From Clostridium sp. Marseille-P299 (GTDB lineage: Bacteria > Bacillota > Clostridia > Lachnospirales > Lachnospiraceae), in assembly GCF_900078195.1 (NCBI RefSeq), contig NZ_FJVE01000006.1, forward strand, positions 436,501 to 500,500: 64,000 nucleotides of DNA. Reading direction: 5' to 3'. A model generated the notes under the pieces. That model was not told the DNA's origin, searched no databases, and saw only the letters and a program-made list of their open reading frames with translations. A program made the translations under genes and the position numbers. Position 1 is the stretch's first letter. Every line of letters starts with the position of its first letter. This document shows, piece after piece, positions 62,573 through 64,000 of the stretch.

Positions 62573-62667
62573 AAGTCCCCGTACTCATAACCACTGATAA
62601 ACAGTGGCTTTGCGACTTCTGTTATTTATCTGCACATACTAGCATACTGGCTACTGAAATTGATTTT

Positions 62668-63313
62668 TTAACCCTCTAGCATATACTTTCTTGTTTTTAC
62701 AAAATATATTAGCCATAAAGTGATATACTTTAATGCTAGCCCAATGTACATTCCACCAATTCCTGCAATTACTAAAAATAAATAAATCCAAATCAGAGAT
62801 AGCAGGGAAACTACAATTGAAGTTTTAAAAACAAACCTTTCATTATCAGTACCTTGTAAATAACTCTTATAAATCTGATAAAATATATTCATTATTTGCG
62901 CAATTACTAAATAAATAATAAACCCTTTTGATATATCTATTGTTCGGTAATCAGAAACTATGAATCCCATTATTCTTTCAGGGAACATAATACAAATAAT
63001 ACTGATAAATGAAACTACAATTAATGACAACTGTATAGCCGCTTTTATTATAGGTTTTTTCAAACATTTCTTCATCTTGTCTTCCTGCCATATCTGCTGC
63101 CACAATATTATAAGCAACTGAAAATATTCCTAACGAACCTGTTATTGCAAAAATAACCGATGAAGCTATTCCAATTACTGCAAAACCGTTCGTTGAATAA
63201 TGGCCGATAATTGCTTTGTCAAGAATCTCAAATATACTTGTAACCAGGTAATTCATTAGTATTGGTAAGGATAATGAATTTATTATTTTAATATATTCAT
63301 TTTTTATTTTCAT
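62668..63313 (-). pseudogene. truncated, frameshifted MATE-family efflux gene
   Basis: The first 76 or so codons read LSLPILMNYLVTSIFEILDKAIIGHYSTNGFAVIGIASSVIFAITGS, a MATE N-terminus. An extra A in AATAAAAGCGG (near 63055) shifts the frame. The other frame continues AAIQLSLIVVSFISIICIMFPERIMGFIVSDYRT through helices three to six and stops at about residue 215, half the normal 450. So two defects are present: a frameshift and loss of the C-terminal half. Confidence 0.88.
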
Positions 63314-63504
63314 TATTAATTCTCACTTTCATTTTACATTTCTAATTGAAAGAGAGAACAGATTTTTATTAAGCCTATTCTCTCAATAGGCTTAATACAT
63401 ACGCATCAATCATTTTACTTTGATACCTCCTTTACTTGTAAAATATTAATAATCCTTATGGATACCAGCACGTACTCAAGGATACTCATCAAACGAAACG
63501 AAAA

Positions 63505-63543
63505 AACCTCAAAAACATCATATTTACTGATGTTTTTGAGGTA
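63505..63543 (-). terminator. intrinsic terminator of the tRNA-Gly gene
   Basis: ACCTCAAAAACATCA / TGATGTTTTTGAGGT, a perfect 15-bp stem with a seven-base loop, followed by TTTTTTCG on the minus strand. Confidence 0.92.
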
Positions 63544-63550
63544 TGTAAGA

Positions 63551-63622
63551 AGCACGAGACGGGATTCGAACCCGCGACCCTCGCCTTGGCAAGGCGATAC
63601 TCCACCACTGAGCCACTCGTGC
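63551..63622 (-). tRNA. tRNA-Gly (GCC)
   Basis: Cloverleaf reads: acceptor GCACGAG paired with CTCGTGC, D-arm GGCTCAGTGGTGGAG, anticodon stem TCGCC-TTGCCAA-GGCGA with anticodon GCC, T-arm GCGGGTTCGAATCCCGT, discriminator T. No CCA is encoded. A 21-bp copy of its 3' end lies 999 bp away at 62552. Confidence 0.97.
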
Positions 63623-63770
63623 ATGTTTTTTTATTTTCTTTCGTTCTCTCAAACGCAAGATAGATTATATATTATAAAAAACGTTTTGTCAACACAAAAT
63701 ATAAAAAAATTTTAATTTAATACAAAAAAATATTTAAAATTCCAAACTTAGTAAATTACCAAACAATAAA

Positions 63771-63815
63771 ATAAACTGCCAAGACTATCTCAACGATTTT
63801 CACTTGGCAGTTTAC
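63771..63815 (-). terminator. intrinsic terminator of the nitronate-monooxygenase-like gene
   Basis: TAAACTGCCAAG / CTTGGCAGTTTA, a perfect 12-bp stem with a 19-base loop, minus strand continuing TTTTATTG. Confidence 0.85.
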
Positions 63816-63834
63816 CTAAAAAACAATATACTTC

Positions 63835-64000
63835 TTATCCCATAACCAATTCTTGCATCAACTTCTTAACAGTAGTCATCTCTTTTAATCGATATACCTC
63901 TGCTCCACAGAATAATAAGGCATTATCAACATTTCCTTTCACTGCATTAATTAACGCTTTCGTAATACAGTATGGTGTATTGGATGGATTACAGCTAATA
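63835..64000 (-). CDS. nitronate monooxygenase-like flavoprotein, C-terminal end (partial)
   Basis: Only the last 54 codons are in the window: ISCNPSNTPYCITKALINAVKGNVDNALLFCGAEVYRLKEM, ending QELVMG. This matches the C-terminus of the NAD(P)H-dependent flavin oxidoreductase family (2-nitropropane dioxygenase/FabK-like). The active-site and FMN motifs would be upstream, beyond the edge, so the branch (nitronate versus enoyl-ACP reductase) cannot be decided. Confidence 0.7.
   Translation of the reverse strand, partial: ISCNPSNTPYCITKALINAVKGNVDNALLFCGAEVYRLKEMTTVKKLMQELVMG

Larger units (their letters stand above)
62033..62667. other. 635-bp intergenic stretch
   Basis: AT-rich, no gene. Contains an 11-bp direct repeat GTTAACGGTTA at 62368 and 62396, a terminator hairpin near 62505-62545, and a tRNA-like fragment (separate entries). 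Confidence 0.7.

Noticed and set aside
62552..62640. Second tRNA gene
   Set aside because: Only the T-arm and acceptor end are present; no anticodon arm or 5' acceptor.
63458..63715. Frame across the tRNA
   Set aside because: Overlaps a certain tRNA and its terminator.

Overview
The window is low-GC DNA of a Gram-positive, spore-former-type anaerobe. AT-rich intergenic DNA, Shine-Dalgarno (SD) sites of the AGGAGG type, T-box leaders, lipobox lipoproteins, a class B sortase and many Lachnospiraceae-type small families point to the class Clostridia. The gene mix (a GH28 pectin enzyme, a GH13/maltodextrin locus, a starch-binding CBM26 protein) would fit a plant-polysaccharide degrader such as Lachnoclostridium (Clostridium) phytofermentans. 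That species name is an inference, not something the sequence proves. Nearly all genes are on the minus strand.

Layout. 1-6600: two aminoacyl/amino-acid genes under T-box control, leuA (Leu specifier, with an extra C-terminal AraC-type helix-turn-helix running off the window edge) and thrS (Thr specifier), with a DUF2935 protein, a Cys-rich small protein and a DUF6506-like gene carrying an in-frame stop between them. 6600-18400: small accessory genes. These are an ABM-like protein, a zinc-peptidase-like lipoprotein, three XRE regulators (one with a 23-bp iteron array, one fused to DUF5680, one fused to membrane helices), TspO, a GNAT, and a thioredoxin-reductase-like flavoprotein lacking CxxC. 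18400-19460: an AT-rich gene desert with tandem repeats.

19463-35921 is a long, single-direction Tad/Flp-pilus-like secretion locus. In transcription order it encodes a degenerate M23 protein, a bitopic protein, a CpaB-like SAF protein, an unknown, a TadZ/CpaE-like gene, the TadA ATPase, a 671-aa TadB/TadC-type membrane protein, a row of six small pilin-like bitopic proteins, a secreted Ig-like protein, a bitopic protein and a SurA-like foldase. The TadZ-like gene is cut in two by a complete IS256-family element (30379-31703) with an 8-bp target duplication. Removing the element restores one open frame.

36200-40440: an SDR resembling 7-alpha-hydroxysteroid dehydrogenase, an alpha/beta hydrolase, a flavodoxin, and a CBM26 protein with an SPKTGD sorting signal next to a class B sortase. 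These last two lie at the 3' end of the maltodextrin locus 40680-46249 (malF, malG, malE-like and a CBM34-GH13 amylase), which has a divergent LacI-family regulator. Read together, the locus would capture starch at the wall, import oligosaccharides and cleave them in the cytosol.

47600-64000: GNATs, gpsA, a glutaredoxin-like protein, GH28 overlapping an unknown gene, an ECF sigma/anti-sigma pair, a second zinc-peptidase-like lipoprotein that has lost its HExxH, a soluble CZB chemoreceptor, DMP19, a histidine phosphatase, two methyltransferases, a broken MATE gene lying between a tRNA-Gly gene and a 21-bp copy of its 3' end, and the end of a nitronate-monooxygenase-like gene. A recurring feature across the window is short tandem duplication (15-38 bp units) in intergenic DNA, often at gene 3' ends.
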